Source: Gnetum montanum (Eukaryota > Streptophyta > Gnetopsida > Gnetales > Gnetaceae). Taken from it: a DNA stretch of 64,000 nt. This document shows positions 1-10,931 of the stretch, in pieces. The stretch is taken from contig MNCI01009439.1 of NCBI GenBank assembly GCA_015680685.1, forward strand, positions 456,492 through 520,491. Reading direction: 5' to 3'. How positions within the stretch are numbered: the first letter of the stretch is position 1; each line of letters opens with the position of its first letter. The translations under genes and the position numbers were made by a program. Under the pieces are notes generated by a model, which ran no database searches, was not told the DNA's origin, and saw only the letters and a program-made list of their open reading frames with translations.

Positions 1-1080
1 TTTTGGCTAGATAATGGACGTCAACAATTGCATTCAACAGAACCTTCAAAAGACTTGACAATTTCTGATTGAAATACCATGGAGATTCACTTTAAAGATA
101 AAAAGAAGCTATTCTGGTCCCATCAAAATACCAAAGATTTTCTGAACCCTCTTGACTATTGAATCGTTCAACGGCATGACTACAAACAAAGGCTCTCTTA
201 CAACAATCCCAATAGTAGTTCTTATACATTGCACAATAACCAAATTCACTACTAAAATGCTCTTAAGGCTTTCAAACAGAAGCGCTTCTATGACAAAATT
301 TTAACAGAAATTTTCTATTGGGAAACAAGAACAATAAGAGCAATCTAAAAATCCCAAAATTACTTGCCAAGGATGATACTATCTAAACCACTAGCTAAAT
401 AATTTAAACAAAATAAAAATAAAAAACATAACTCATAGGACTATGACAAAGAGGCTGAAATCTTTTCTTTAGCAAATCATCTTACAAGAAATCCTTCACA
501 ATTTCTTCTTTACAAATGCTCTTCCAAGAGCCAAAGTGTGTCTCCAAGTGAGAGCCCAAGTATTCCCCAAGTGTGGTGTCTCCCCTTTGTGATATATCTT
601 TCATCTTACCCCTGAAGCCTTTTTATAAGGTTCAACAGGTAGGTTGGTAAGTTACAAAATATCTTGGGTGGTTCTAACTACCATAGAGATAAAAAAGCTA
701 CAGGTGACAAGTGTCCTATTCAATTGCCAAGTGTCTTCATTCAGTTGCCAAGTGTCTTCATTCAGTTGGCGAGTAGCCTCATTTAATTGCCAAGTGGTCA
801 CCATGGAGATAAAAAGGTTGCAGTTGACAAGTGTCTCATGCAATTTACAAGTGGCCCTTCAGTCGCCAAGTGGTCACCATGGAGATAAAAAGGTTATAGT
901 TAACAAGTGGGCTTGGTGGTGGTTATAACCACCATTTCAATTGACAAGTGTTCAATTCACATGGGACTTTGAACAATTGTTGCACAAATTCCCTTTTTAA
1001 ATCGTAAAATATTTTATTGTTATTTACATCATAGTAGTAGAGATAATAACCATGGAGTTGATGCATACATGGATGGGTTA
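1..1080 (-). mobile_element. D1 3' LTR, partial (cut by window start)
   Basis: This is the LTR of a gypsy-like family called D here. Its order of blocks matches the left LTR of D2 (about 19900-20530), including the shared tail around 'gttgatgcat' near 1055. Bases 1-410 are also about 90% identical to the reverse complement of 5960-6366. Orientation is inferred from the gag-protease frame at 3412-5460 on the minus strand, which makes this the downstream LTR. The LTR terminus on the left lies outside the window. Homology to D2 fades after about 1080. Confidence 0.75.
700..915. repeat. Tandem repeat of about 20-21 bp inside the D1 LTR
   Basis: The words 'caagtgtcttcattcagttg', 'aagtgtcctattcaattgcc' and 'gagtagcctcatttaattgc' follow one another with a spacing of about 21 bases. 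A longer block, 'aagtggtcaccatggagata', occurs twice (about 791 and 871). The D2 LTR lacks the array at the matching place (about 20300-20450), so it expanded in this copy or its branch. Confidence 0.75.
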
Positions 1081-1099
1081 ATATATAAATATATATGTA

Positions 1100-3178
1100 A
1101 GTGTGTACAACCGAATGCATAAATGGAGTGGCGCTCTCACCTTTTCAACACAAAGTGAGTGTCACGTTATGTAGATTGTGTAGTGGTCGTCGTAGTCCAG
1201 GTTCTTGCTTTTTCTTTTCTGCTACTACAGTTTTGCCTTGGCAAACTTTTTGGTGGCCAGATCTCTTGCTGGTTCTAGATTTTAATCATGTTTGTAGCAA
1301 GGCTTGAGATGTCCTGATAACCCTTGATGGAAACTTCTTGAGCAAGAAACGGGGAATTCTCTAGAGAATGAGGCTCCATTATTGTCGTAACTTGCTTCCT
1401 GCCGCCACAGCGAAAAATTTTCTTTTTCGGCCCTATGATAGACCCAGAGCAACCAACTTCAAGCAAGTTCAGATCCTCAAGTCGAAGCAACAACCCTGGA
1501 TCCAAGCCTTAGAGATCGATCACACCCCAGACTGCATGCTCGTTGTGAGCCAACACACCATTGTGCAGAAAAAAGCACAACAACCCAAAATAGTGAAACA
1601 AGAACTCTCTACTGGAAATCCACACATGATCCTGGCAACCCATATGACACTGCACCGCTCCAAACCCTGCCGCTATTAATGGCTTTTGCACACCTTCAAT
1701 GGCAGCCGTTCGTAGAGTGGAAGCAACCGTAACTTGGCCATTCCTCATGTACCACAATCATCAATAGAACATGTAGAGACCTTCGCCAAGGGCTCAATTT
1801 CAAGAAATTTAGAGGCTACAGAACTTCCCTTGCTGTCAGATGCTGATGAAGCTACCGAGATGTTTTTCATGATGGGAGGACCACGATGTTTGACGTCCAA
1901 AATGTAGGGCGATTCGTTAAATGGTGGCACTTCATCGGCCCAAGGGGGGGAACCGCTTTGGACGTCATGTAAAGAAACATTGGCCAAGAAACAAAGCTCA
2001 TGTTCGTTCGACCTCCTCCTCCTCCTCCTGCTGCATTGCCGTCATTTTCAAAGATCACCTTCACGTTATTATCATGACTCCTAACCTTCCTATTAGTAGA
2101 ATCATCATCTTGCAAGGCAGCATTCACATTCATGTTTCTTGTCGTGGCCCTAGAGCTCGTCGGCTCCAAAAGCTGATCTAAAGCAATAGCTGAGAAGCTT
2201 GACATTGCCGCAGAAATGTATTTCGTGAAGGGTTTGAAAGCTTCTTTTACTACGTTTGCGTCGACAATGTGTCCTTTGAGGCCGCAAAACCCTCCAAGAT
2301 CCAAATTGAGTGGTAATGTCATAAAGAAAACATAGATTAGTCAAGGTTTTCAGGAGAATCAGAATAACAATCATAAGGTCATGGCGGTTCTTGAAAATTC
2401 TGGTATGTGTGACTCCTGCCTTGTCTACAAGAAATCAGGAGGATTGCGTAATGTTCCGTTTATCTACACTGCCACTCCATTAGCGGTGGCCACCTTCCAT
2501 GTTGTTTTTATTTGCTTTTTTTTATTTAAAACCAAAAAAACATATCGGTATCCCTGTTAATATTAGCCCTACAAATCCTATCAGGATTTTTCAAAGCTAA
2601 TTTAATCTTGTAAGACACTTCTGGTTCCCAACTAAAACATCCTACATTTGGTATCTCTTTTCATTGCTTTATTAAGAGATGAAATTTCCTTTGTTATTGC
2701 AGAGGCCTTCCTTCCTTAATTGCTCCATGCAAGGAATGCTTTAGTTGATGATGTAGATAACCAATGATGTTGCTTTGAGGACAATACTCTAGTATACCTA
2801 ATCCACCTCATAGCATTTTCCAAATAAGAGTTAGACAAACCTCTGGAATATCCACAAAAGAGATGAGTTGGAAGAAGGTGAACATCTTCAGTAGGGATAA
2901 GGAATGATCAAAGAATTCTATAGACTTGAGCCATGTAAAATTTTCAACCTAGTGAATTTTGAGAAGCAAAATCATATGCTTGTTTCCCATGCTAAGTATC
3001 AGTCCAATTGATAATCTGAAGAATTAAAATTAGGGAGAATAAATGCAATCCATCTCATCCAAGATTTTTTTTTTTTTTGCGAGTGACAGGAATCAATACC
3101 TTTTCAACCTACATCTTGCCATTTCAATAGTTCTATTGAAACATTTTGAAGGTTTCAATCATCTCATATCTCTGTTCT
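1100..3178 (-). other. Cargo segment of D1 (not shared with D2)
   Basis: This lies between the D1 LTR and the element's shared 3' internal sequence, which resumes near 3179 (motif 'gtgccaacatttc', also at 23940). D2 has unrelated DNA at the same place, including a receptor-kinase fragment. The part from 1270 to 2330 is visibly richer in G and C than the rest of the window, and its minus-strand frames read like ordinary protein. From 2380 to 3178 I see no coding signal, only AT-rich DNA with a 14-base poly-T run at 3067. I infer transduplicated host DNA; an unrelated later insertion is the alternative. Confidence 0.5.
1509..2322 (-). pseudogene. Unrecognised protein-coding fragment, frameshifted
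   Basis: The first minus-strand frame starts at 2322 with MTLPLNLDLGGFCGLKGHIV and includes a helical-looking stretch (KPFTKYISAAMSSFSAIALD) followed by a polar, Asn/Asp-rich region ending in six glycines. Near 1985 the sensible reading moves to another frame (SLHDVQSGSPPWADEVPPF), which ends at 1745. A third frame at 1757-1509 contains AAIEGVQKPLIAAGFGAVQC. Amino-acid use and base composition look like a real protein rather than noise. I do not recognise the family and assign no function. At least two frameshifts, no convincing start or stop, and a position inside D1 mark it as a dead captured fragment. Confidence 0.45.
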
Positions 3179-3411
3179 ATGAAATGGCCAAAATGTGCCA
3201 ACATTTCTGCCCCCTTTAAAAGCGTAAAGAAATTTAGGCAAGCCCCATTTTAAAACTGAACTGTACTTGAAGCTTTTATTGAACTTTTTTCAGCTGAAAA
3301 AATAAATCTTTTTGGAGGAAAATTTCCATCAAACATAAGGTTTGGTGGTATAAAAACCTAATTCTTAAAAAAAACAACAAATTGTACATTACCAAGTCCT
3401 TTGTTCATGGA
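3179..3411 (-). other. D element 3' noncoding region (D1 copy)
   Basis: This AT-rich stretch follows the gag-protease frame. It matches 23928-24150 of D2 ('aaatgtgccaacatttc', 'gccccctttcaaa', 'ttttggtggtat'). No reading frame is present. Its conservation in two copies with different cargo places the cargo junction at about 3179. Confidence 0.6.
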
Positions 3412-4296
3412 CTATTCTTGAGATGGGAAGAGAATGGTGAGGATTGCTCTGGTAGGAATCCTCATATCTCTAACCTTCTCATAAGCGATCTCTCTACTAT
3501 TTTTTGGCTTACTAGAGCTTTCAACTTGATCTTCTTGAGCTTTTTCATTAGCAATCCTCTCATCTTCTTTCTCAAATGAATTCTCATTTTCTTGGAGTGT
3601 ATAAATTTCTTTTTCAACACCTCCTTTTTCAGCCACTCTACTTCTTCCATTTGAAGTAATGTTATTAATCATCAAAGGTTCGCTATAGATGTATATCTGA
3701 TTTGGTTCTCCTTTCCAAGGTAACCACATGTGAGAATAATCTATTGATATGTAACCTGAGAAATTCTTACTCCAACTTCTACTCAATAGGAGACTATGTG
3801 AATCTGGTATATTTGCCACTTGAATAGTTACTCTACTTCTAACGTGGGGTTCAGAAGCAATTTCCAATAGGACATTTGGTAATTGACCCACAATCTTCAC
3901 TCTACTTTTATCCACTTGAACAATCTTTTTATTTGATTTGTCAGGAATCAAACCAAGTTTCTTACATATAGACAATGGCATTATAGTAGACGTAGCTCTA
4001 AAATCAACCAAACAATTGTGTAAGTATTTATCCTTTAGCTTCATCGTCAAAAGGAAAGGAGGAGCTTCCTTATCATACGAGGTCTTTAATTTCTCATCAT
4101 TTTTGGATACATAACTTAACTCTAATTCTGTAGCTCTCCTTTTACCTTTAATAAACTCTAAAGCCTTTCATTGTTGATCTCCTATTTGAAGCAACTAATA
4201 AAAGCTAATATTGGCCTTGACATGTTTAAGGTCTTCAATCAAATCATACTCTCCATCACCAATAAAGCTTGGTTTCTTTATCCATTTATTAAAAGA
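3412..4296 (-). pseudogene. D1 aspartic protease domain (C-terminal half of gag-pro)
   Basis: This stretch is in the same frame as the gag region upstream, so gag and protease form one polyprotein of about 683 codons. Three stops lie between gag and the open part that begins at 4050; two align with Q and R codons in the D2 copy (YQLL.., KQRKAL..). The domain has the retroviral-like protease layout: an active-site loop (CLVDFRATSTIMPLSICKKLG), then LLLSRSWSKNFSGY and a WLPWKGEPNQ segment typical of plant gypsy gag-pro proteins. The catalytic D-(S/T)-G is D-F-R, so the enzyme should be inactive. The frame ends at 3412 after a charged tail. No reverse transcriptase follows, so D looks non-autonomous. 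Confidence 0.8.
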
Positions 4297-5460
4297 CTAA
4301 TTTGGAGTGCTTTGCTCCACTTGATTGTCTTTACCTTTATTCTTGTCTCTTTTATTTGGCTCAAAAGCTTTTCTCTTAGTAGATGGATTAGTAATAACAT
4401 TTGGGGGTCTAGAAGTAGTTAGTCTTTCCTTTGATCGAAGACTATATCCATTTCCCTCATTTTTATTACATTCTTCATCCGAAGACATATCTTCTTCAGA
4501 ACTTGATATAGAAGAAGTATCACTAGATCCATTGCTAGAAGATTTACTTGCATAATGAACACTAGATAACTCATTATCAGATTCAATATCAAGAAAGTTG
4601 GACATAATAAGATCACTTTCATCCTCATCTTCTGCTAACTTAGTGTCTTGATGTTTATGCTTTCTATTTTTCCTTTCTTCCTTGATATTAACTCTTGCCA
4701 ATGCTTTTTCAAGCTTCACTATTTTGTTAGACATATCTCTCATTAATTGTCCTTTTTCAGATCCTACTCTTTCATGTTCTTGCTCTATCTTAACATGAGA
4801 TGGACCTGGTAAAGCTTTAAATTGAGCAAAATCTTGCATAGGAATCATAACTCTTTCTTCTCTTTTTTGAATTGCAATATTTTCTTCAGGATTCAAGTTC
4901 AACTGTTTTTCTAACTGTATAGCTTCACTAAAGTAGTCATTTAGTGTAGTTAAGTTTGGAGTTCTCCTTAACCAAATTGAAATGTTGGGATTGAGAGCCT
5001 TAAGATAAGTTTCTTTGAGCATTTCTTCTAATGGTCTATCTTGTCTTTGAAAGAGTCCACAAATTCGTTGAAACTTGATGTTAAAATCTATAATTGACTC
5101 TTTAACTCCTTGCTTAGCTTGTATCAGCCCATAGTATAGTTGTTGTTGATCTAATTGATTACCAAACTGGGCCAAGAAAAGATTCTTCATGTCATCCCAA
5201 CTTGTAATACTATTACTTGGTAAGTTCGAATACCAAATCTGAGCCATATCCTTTAGATTTGATATAAACAACCTACAAGCTTGATCTTGATGTTGAATAT
5301 TTGCATGAGCTAAAGCTAACTCAAACATGTGAATATATTCTTCAGCTAAATAAGCTTTTCTAGGAATGAAAGGCTCAGGAAAATATTTGTAAACTACCTT
5401 ATGAATTTCATTGTAATTTTGAAATCCTAATGGTGTAACTCCTTGCCAAGGATTTGCCAT
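4297..5460 (-). CDS. D1 gag capsid protein (387 aa open frame)
   Basis: This is the longest uninterrupted frame in the window. It starts at MANPWQGVTPLGFQN and holds a retrotransposon gag/capsid domain over residues about 25-200. Markers are LAEEYIHMFELAL, QACRLFISNLKDMAQIWYSN, SWDDMKNLFLAQFGNQ and the helix around GVKESIIDFNIKFQRICG. A charged, Ser/Glu-rich and Lys-rich tail follows (about residues 230-387). No CCHC zinc knuckle is visible. Family knowledge: such proteins build the particle in which the element RNA is reverse transcribed in the cytoplasm. The start was chosen because D2 aligns from the same point (WQGVTPLxFQN, 61860 leftwards). The frame continues in register into protease after a single stop. 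Preservation suggests D1 is younger than most elements here. Confidence 0.85.
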   Translation of the reverse strand: MANPWQGVTPLGFQNYNEIHKVVYKYFPEPFIPRKAYLAEEYIHMFELALAHANIQHQDQACRLFISNLKDMAQIWYSNLPSNSITSWDDMKNLFLAQFGNQLDQQQLYYGLIQAKQGVKESIIDFNIKFQRICGLFQRQDRPLEEMLKETYLKALNPNISIWLRRTPNLTTLNDYFSEAIQLEKQLNLNPEENIAIQKREERVMIPMQDFAQFKALPGPSHVKIEQEHERVGSEKGQLMRDMSNKIVKLEKALARVNIKEERKNRKHKHQDTKLAEDEDESDLIMSNFLDIESDNELSSVHYASKSSSNGSSDTSSISSSEEDMSSDEECNKNEGNGYSLRSKERLTTSRPPNVITNPSTKRKAFEPNKRDKNKGKDNQVEQSTPN

Positions 5461-5809
5461 CCTATTCCTTTGGATAAGTCAACTCTTAGACTTTCTAGAT
5501 CTTCTCTTATAAATTTATAAACCAGATACAATGGGTGATTTCTTCATCTTCTAGTTTTCACTCCACAACTTGTTACCAATTCAAAATATTTCTTTTGTTC
5601 TTCTTTTGATGAAGAATCAGTCTTAGAATCTAGAATATCTTTTGAAACTTTTAAATTTTCCAAACTATCAATCTTCTTGGTCATGAACTGAAAATAGTAT
5701 TTAATTTCTTAAGCCTTTATAGTAACAAAGAATTGTTGATGTGCTAAAATTATAAGGCTTATGAACCTAGAGGCTAAATTTTCAGCCCTCCTTCTAGCAC
5801 CAAAAGAAC
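5461..5809 (-). other. D1 leader with possible primer-binding site
   Basis: This is a noncoding AT-rich leader between LTR and gag. Read on the minus strand, the LTR end ('accaaca') is followed eight bases later by TGGTGCTAGAAGGAGGG (5802 to 5786), a TGG-start motif at the usual primer-site position. It recurs at the same place in D2. I cannot match it confidently to a tRNA; a diverged tRNA-Leu type is one possibility. Confidence 0.4.
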
Positions 5810-5948
5810 TGTTGGTGACCGTTTGGGACGCGACCGCCAACGAGTGTCCTCAAACAGGATTTAGGTGCTTACTGGTCTCTGGCAACACCAAGGCCTAGAT
5901 ACCTCCAAATAGACTCAATCATTAATGTGAGTATGTATGTGTGTTGTT
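5810..5948 (-). mobile_element. End of D1 5' LTR (about 140 bp remnant)
   Basis: Read on the plus strand it begins 'tgttggtgaccgtttggga' and includes 'caacaccaaggcctagatac'. The same boundary block opens the D2 LTRs at 19158 and about 62258. On the minus strand the LTR therefore ends in CA. The rest of the LTR is missing, and after about 5948 the sequence flips to an inverted copy. Confidence 0.75.
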
Positions 5949-5954
5949 TTCTAT

Positions 5955-6805
5955 TTTTTTAAAAAATTTTTAGCTAGTGGTTTAGATAGTATCATGCTTG
6001 GCAAGTAATTTTGGGATTTTTAGATTGCTCTTATTGTTCTTGTTGCATAATTGAAAATTTCTATTAAAATTTTGCCATAGAAGCGCTTGTGTTTAAAAGC
6101 CTTAAGAGCATTTTAGTAGTGAATTTTATTATTGTGCAATGTATAAGAACAGCTATTGAGATTATTATAAGAGAGCCTCTACTTGTAGTCAAGCCATTGA
6201 ACAATTAAATAGTCAAGAGGGTTCAGAAACTCTTTGGTATTTTGATGGGACTAGAATAGCTTCGTTTATCTTTAAAGTGAATCTCCATGGTATTTCAATC
6301 AGAAATTGTCAAGTCTTTTGAAAGTTCTATTGAATGCAATTGTTGACATCCATTATCTAGCCAAAATGTAGTCTCGTACGTGATAGTTTACNATCTTGCT
6401 CTATTTCTAGTTTTCTTGTGGAACTATTTCTTTCTCTTGGGAAAATTAGAAGTAGATTCACGGAGTTGTGCTCAAATGTTTTTACAAAATTTTATTTGTT
6501 ACAAGTAGGTATTATATTATAAGGACCACGAAGACTAGGCAATTGAACAAAATAGGAACTCTCAATAACTCAGAGTACTTGGCAAAGTTGGCTGAATCTC
6601 TTTAAGATAAGTCATTTGTAGTTTACACACAATGCAATTGTTTCATTTTTCACAACTGCGCACCGCAACAACACACACACATACTCACATTAACTACTAA
6701 GTCTATTTGGAGGTATCTAGGCCTTGGTGTTGCTAGAGACTAGCAAGCACTTAAATCCTGTTTGAGGACACTCGTTGGCAATCGCATCCCAAACGGTTGC
6801 CAACA
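5955..6805 (+). mobile_element. Inverted D-family LTR fragment
   Basis: Reverse-complemented, this reads from the D LTR boundary block at 6805 (gttggcaaccgtttggga) through about 850 bases to the part that matches 1-410. As an element on the plus strand it would end in CA at 6805. It faces the D1 LTR remnant at 5810-5948 head-to-head, so both LTRs have lost their distal parts at the junction. A single N interrupts it at 6392. Confidence 0.75.
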
Positions 6806-6814
6806 TTAAGTCAT

Positions 6815-7025
6815 AGGACCTTCCATGGCCTAAACTTGGAAAATCATTGCATGGCCTACCGTGGCCTAAATTTAGCAAATCGCATGGCCCACCATGGCCT
6901 AAAATTGGAAAATCATGTGGCCTATCATGGCCTAAAACTGGCAAATTGTACAACTTGTTATGGCCTAAAACTAGCAAATTGCACAACCCGTTGTTGCCTA
7001 AAACTAGCAAATTTCTTATTATCAT
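6815..7025. repeat. Imperfect tandem repeat, about 33-bp unit
   Basis: The phrase 'ggcctaaaactggcaaattg' and its variants recur at intervals of about 30-40 bases, at least six times. The same phrase appears once near 17930 ('ggcctaaaactggcaaaat'), which links this array to the repeats beside the Tat-type pol fragment. From 7026 to 7331 I see only AT-rich unique sequence. Confidence 0.75.
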
Positions 7026-7379
7026 TTAAAACCTAGTTTACATTATGGTCATTTTACATATTTAACCAATATAGCCCTATAACATGAATGAAAACATAAA
7101 ATATATAACATGAATAAAACATTAAGCATCAAAACAAATAAAAAAAATTAAAACTTAAAAATAATAATAGTTCAAATGTTTGTCACATCGTGTGACAAAA
7201 TTCTAAACAATACATGAAACAATAAAATGTCCATCAACCAATGAAATGACTAACACTAGCCAATACATCATGACATCAAACATCAACATCAACACAAGTT
7301 TAACCAATAATCTACAAAGTATGAAACTGAATCAAAAACCATAAATTAAATCAAATAAAAATGAAATATGATAAAACAA

Positions 7380-8199
7380 ATAAAATGAGAAAACGTGGGA
7401 TGGCTCAGATGCAACATCTTCTAGAAGGAGATTTTGAAGGCCAACCTTCATACGATGGAGGATTTGTTCCTCGATCATGTGAGCCCAATCCACCTCCTCG
7501 AGATTGATACCTATCAATATGTTGCTATTGTCAATATTAGTCCATTTAGGTGGCTCCCATGAAAATTTCATAGTAGTCACCTCCACAAAAGCAATAGAGA
7601 CTTAAGAAGATGGAAAATCAACAATGGTTAGAGAGCCTTCAAATAGTTTGAAGAATTCCTTCACTTGAATCCCCTTCCATCTTACATTGTTTAGTGGACT
7701 CTTTCTTTAACCACTTAAGATAGGCTTCACATTTAGCCTTACATTTCTTTTTGTGATCTTTCTATTCTCAGCCCTACTCAAGAGCCCAAGCATAGTAGTC
7801 CCTCCACTCCATGTTCTTACATGCTAGCAAGTCCATCTAAAGTTTTTACTCCACAATCTCCCTAGCAAGGGAAACCTTTCCATGGATGGCATTTCAATAC
7901 CATGCCCATTCGATCTCTTTAGTTCACAAGGAACTCTGGTTGTCCACTTAGGCCTCCACAAATTCCTTGTAATCTTTGAGATACTTATTCACCTTAACTA
8001 GCATTTTGTTTTCTCTTTTGAACACTACAACTCATTCCCATAGGAACTCATTGAATCATTTGGTTTCCCATGAAGTTTTGATGCATGAAAATGCACATTC
8101 AATGGCACTTTAGACAACTTTCGTGAAACATTCTTGATGGTAAGCTAGGTAAGGTGTTAATCTCAATGGGGTAGTTAGGATCCCATCTAAGGTTATGCA
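7380..8199 (-). pseudogene. Last exon(s) of the multi-exon remnant
   Basis: It follows the acceptor ATTTTTAG at 8200. The reading begins CITLDGILTTPLRLTPYLAY and proceeds through KRENKMLVKVNKYLKDYKEF, KEIEWAWY and DLLACKNMEWRDYYAWALE, a charged region likely to form a coiled coil. Many stops are TAG or TGA at places where Q or W fits. After a frame change (a small missed intron or an indel) it ends VKEFFKLFEGSLTIVDFPSS and EVTTMKFSWEPPKWTNIDNS to about 7380. Confidence 0.5.
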
Positions 8200-8568
8200 C
8201 TAAAAATAACATTAAAAAAATATATATGCAAAAACAATAAGTAACCAAATAACCAAGAAATAATAAATAACAAAATAGCCAAAATAATATAACTATAAAA
8301 CAAAAAATCCTAAAAGTATAAGATAAGCTAAGTAATTACCAACATTGGAAGCAACTTGTTACAATTGATTAATCATATCCTCAACCATCCTTCACATAAA
8401 ATACCTCTTATCTAGAGTGTCTACCCATCGCTTCATGTGAAACGTGGAGGTTGAGGTAGTGGATTGAGGCTCAATAGCCCAGGCAAGCATAATAATCAAA
8501 AACTAATTAAGAAAAAGCTTAAACTAAAACAATGGAACTCAAACATATGAAACAAGAGGCATACATAC

Positions 8569-8754
8569 TTGGAGCATCATCTAGGATGATGACAGGGGGT
8601 TCACCTAGCTATGAGGAATTAAATATGATGTCAAGGTCATCCAATGGAACATTGGATAATCCCTCATCTTCATGGCATTGTAGGAGCTCCTCCTCTAGGC
8701 ATTTGTTCTCTACCTCCATTGCTCCTACTTGGGCCACCAACTCTTATTGCTTGC
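8569..8754 (-). pseudogene. Exon 5 of the multi-exon remnant
   Basis: It is bounded by the acceptor TTCTTGTAG/GCAAG and the donor CAA/GTATGT. The reading is KQ, stop, ELVAQVGAMEVENKCLEEEL, LQCHEDEGLSNVPLDDLDII, FNSS, stop, LGEPPVIILDDAP. The two stops are the only breaks, and the start has a heptad-like leucine and valine spacing. Confidence 0.55.
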
Positions 8755-8900
8755 CTACAAGAACAATAAGAGCAAAATGTAATATAACTTAGCACATCTT
8801 ACTTAAAAAAAACTAACAATATAGCCTTATAACATAAAACATGACAATGCAAAATAACTAAAAAACAAAACAAACTAAAACATACATGTTGCCACATTAC

Positions 8901-9936
8901 ATGCTTGGCCAAGTCTAACAAATCTCCTCTTGGAGGATTGCTCAATTGCTAGAGTTGCTTCCTTAACCATATGCCTCTTTAGTTGGCTCTAGCTGCACCT
9001 TCAACTTTAGCCTGTAATGTCTTGGCCCTTTCAACATTTCCATGATCAACTTGGGGCTCAATTCCCATGCTATGAGGGAAAGCATAATTCCTACCACTAA
9101 GTTCCTTAGTGATAACAAACAACAACTCCCCAATGTCCTCTAGTTGGTTCTAAGCCTACATGGTGGAATAAACATGTTTCATCCATGGCTTGGAGAGTTG
9201 GGATGGATCTTGTCTTACCCATTTTCCATCCTTCCTCACCACTAGGAATTCTATGATCCTCTTCAGATATGCCACAAAGAATGCATAATGCATATGGCAT
9301 TTCATCATGAGATTTTCATAGAGTTTAAGGATCTTCCCACATAGCCTAAAAGCCAAATAAGTAGACCAGTTAAATTGAGCATCCTCTGAGAGGATCTTCT
9401 TCATGGTTCATGCTAGCTCAATGCCCATGATCTTTCCCTGTGACAACAACTTAGGAAACCCTTGGGAGAAAAACAATGGATATGCTCTCTAACCTCTTCA
9501 ACCTTGAATTGGTTAAGAGATAAACCCTTCTAACCACGACAAGTGTTCAACCACTCTTCCACCTCCTCTCAATGGTCCATCTAATTACCTACTTTAGTGA
9601 CAATATTTAGGCCCTCACAAGGAATACCAAAGAGGTCACTGAAGGTGGACTCATTAATGGCAAGGGTGATAGGCATTCCATGAACCTGAGTGATGAACTT
9701 CTTCACTCGTCTGTCAAAGAAGTTGATGATGTTCACCATCTTAGGGGTAGGAATGGTTGGGCTAGGGGCCATGAAGAGATCAAGCAAACCTGCATTGATG
9801 ATGTTTGCTTGAATGTTTCTATATGTCCTACTAGCCAACCACTACTATGTCAAATCCACTTCACTGTACTTAAGGATGAAAGTCTTCTTAGAGCATCTTG
9901 AAATGACTAGTGTGACAGTGGAGGAGGTGGTAGCCC
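8901..9936 (-). pseudogene. Exon 4 of the multi-exon remnant (domain-bearing)
   Basis: The acceptor ATTATAG/GGGC lies at 9937. The exon opens GATTSSTVTLVISRCSKKTF, passes through the SRTYRNIQANIINAGLLDLF and KFITQVHGMPITLAINESTF segments to SDLFGIPCEGL, then NQFKVEEVREHIHCFSPKGF. After a frameshift near 9450 it continues MKKILSEDAQFNWSTYLAFR, HMHYAFFVAYLKRIIEFLVV and a basic stretch. The order 'substrate loop, FGIP.EG, then N/W-S..LA' is what I associate with the plant transposon protein domain; A's extra frame shows a comparable order. About five stops, mostly TAG. Confidence 0.55.
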
Positions 9937-10158
9937 CTATAATACAAGAGGCCAATCAGAATAGGCATAAGCACATTGCATAAAACCAACATATAATGAG
10001 TATAACCAATTAAAACTAAGTATAACTAATTCATATCAAATATAACAAGTATAATAAATCAAAGACAATAAAACCTCTTAGAAACTTAAAGCCTAAAAAA
10101 TTCATAATCATGTAACTATGAAAATGTTAACACAAAAATTTAAAAAAATAATTCTTAC

Positions 10159-10392
10159 CTTTCTTGCTAAAAGAGGCTAGCATGGGGGCCTCAATGGATA
10201 TGTGGGCAACATCTGATTTCTCCCACTAGTTATGTGCTTTTCCATTGGCTACACACATTTGGTAGGCATTAGAATAATGTGTGATGTACCTACCCAAGTC
10301 ACCTCTGAGCATCTTCACAACTACAAGCCTCACTATGGGGCTTTTGGCAAAGACCTCCAACACCATTTGAGTCAAGGGCAGGAGTTAACATA
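10159..10392 (-). pseudogene. Exon 3 of the multi-exon remnant
   Basis: The reading is LLPLTQMVLEVFAKSPIVRL, VVVKMLRGDLGRYITHYSNA, YQMCVANGKAHN, one TAG, then WEKSDVAHISIEAPMLASFS ending KK at a consensus donor AAG/GTAAG (10159/10158). Near the acceptor (TTAAATTAG) there is also a TAA, so the exon start is less certain than its end. Confidence 0.55.
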
Positions 10393-10482
10393 CTAATTTA
10401 AGCAAGGAAAATTGTTAAAGCCAAGTATCCTAATAAAACTAATAAGTAAAATAGCAAAATAAAAACCTAAAGCCATGCTTAC

Positions 10483-10931
10483 CCTTCCATGCAATAGAGA
10501 GTACCAAAATGATTCTAAAATAGTGTGTGGGAATGATGACCAACTAGAAGTGTGTTGTTAGCATTATACAAGTTGAACTTGGGCATGTCCCAAATCTTAA
10601 ATAACTTATGAGTACCTCTTGTATAAGTTCCATCAAGCACTTTATCCTTCACATGTGTTTTAGGGTCATCTTCAAGGAACTTGATGATCAAGTTGGAGGA
10701 CCTAAGCAAGAGGGTTTCAACAATGATGGCTATTGTGTGAGATGCTAAGTGTGACCATACCATCATACTAAAATTTTGCAATATGCCAAGAACTATTTTT
10801 TTCCTTGGCCTAAACCATAGGAAGCTAGCTCCAACATCATGTGCTCAAGAGAGATGTTGGGCCCTAGGGTGTGGATGTAGCAAAGCAATCTCACTAGCTC
10901 GATAACCACTAAGATGGGTTTGAGGAAGGCC
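10483..10931 (-). pseudogene. Exon 2 of the multi-exon remnant
   Basis: It follows the acceptor GTGTGCAG at 10932. The reading is AFLKPILVVIELVRLLCYIH, LEHMMLELASYGLGQGKK, a one-base slip in a run of A (near 10796), then SNLIIKFLEDDPKTHVKDKV, HKLFKIWDMPKFNLYNAN and a final CMEG. The donor GGGTAAGC starts the intron at 10482. The second half is open for 88 codons. Confidence 0.55.

Noticed and set aside
1368-1679. 103-codon plus-strand frame in the D1 cargo
   Set aside because: It overlaps minus-strand frames that read more like protein and shows no recognisable motif, so it is likely a shadow.
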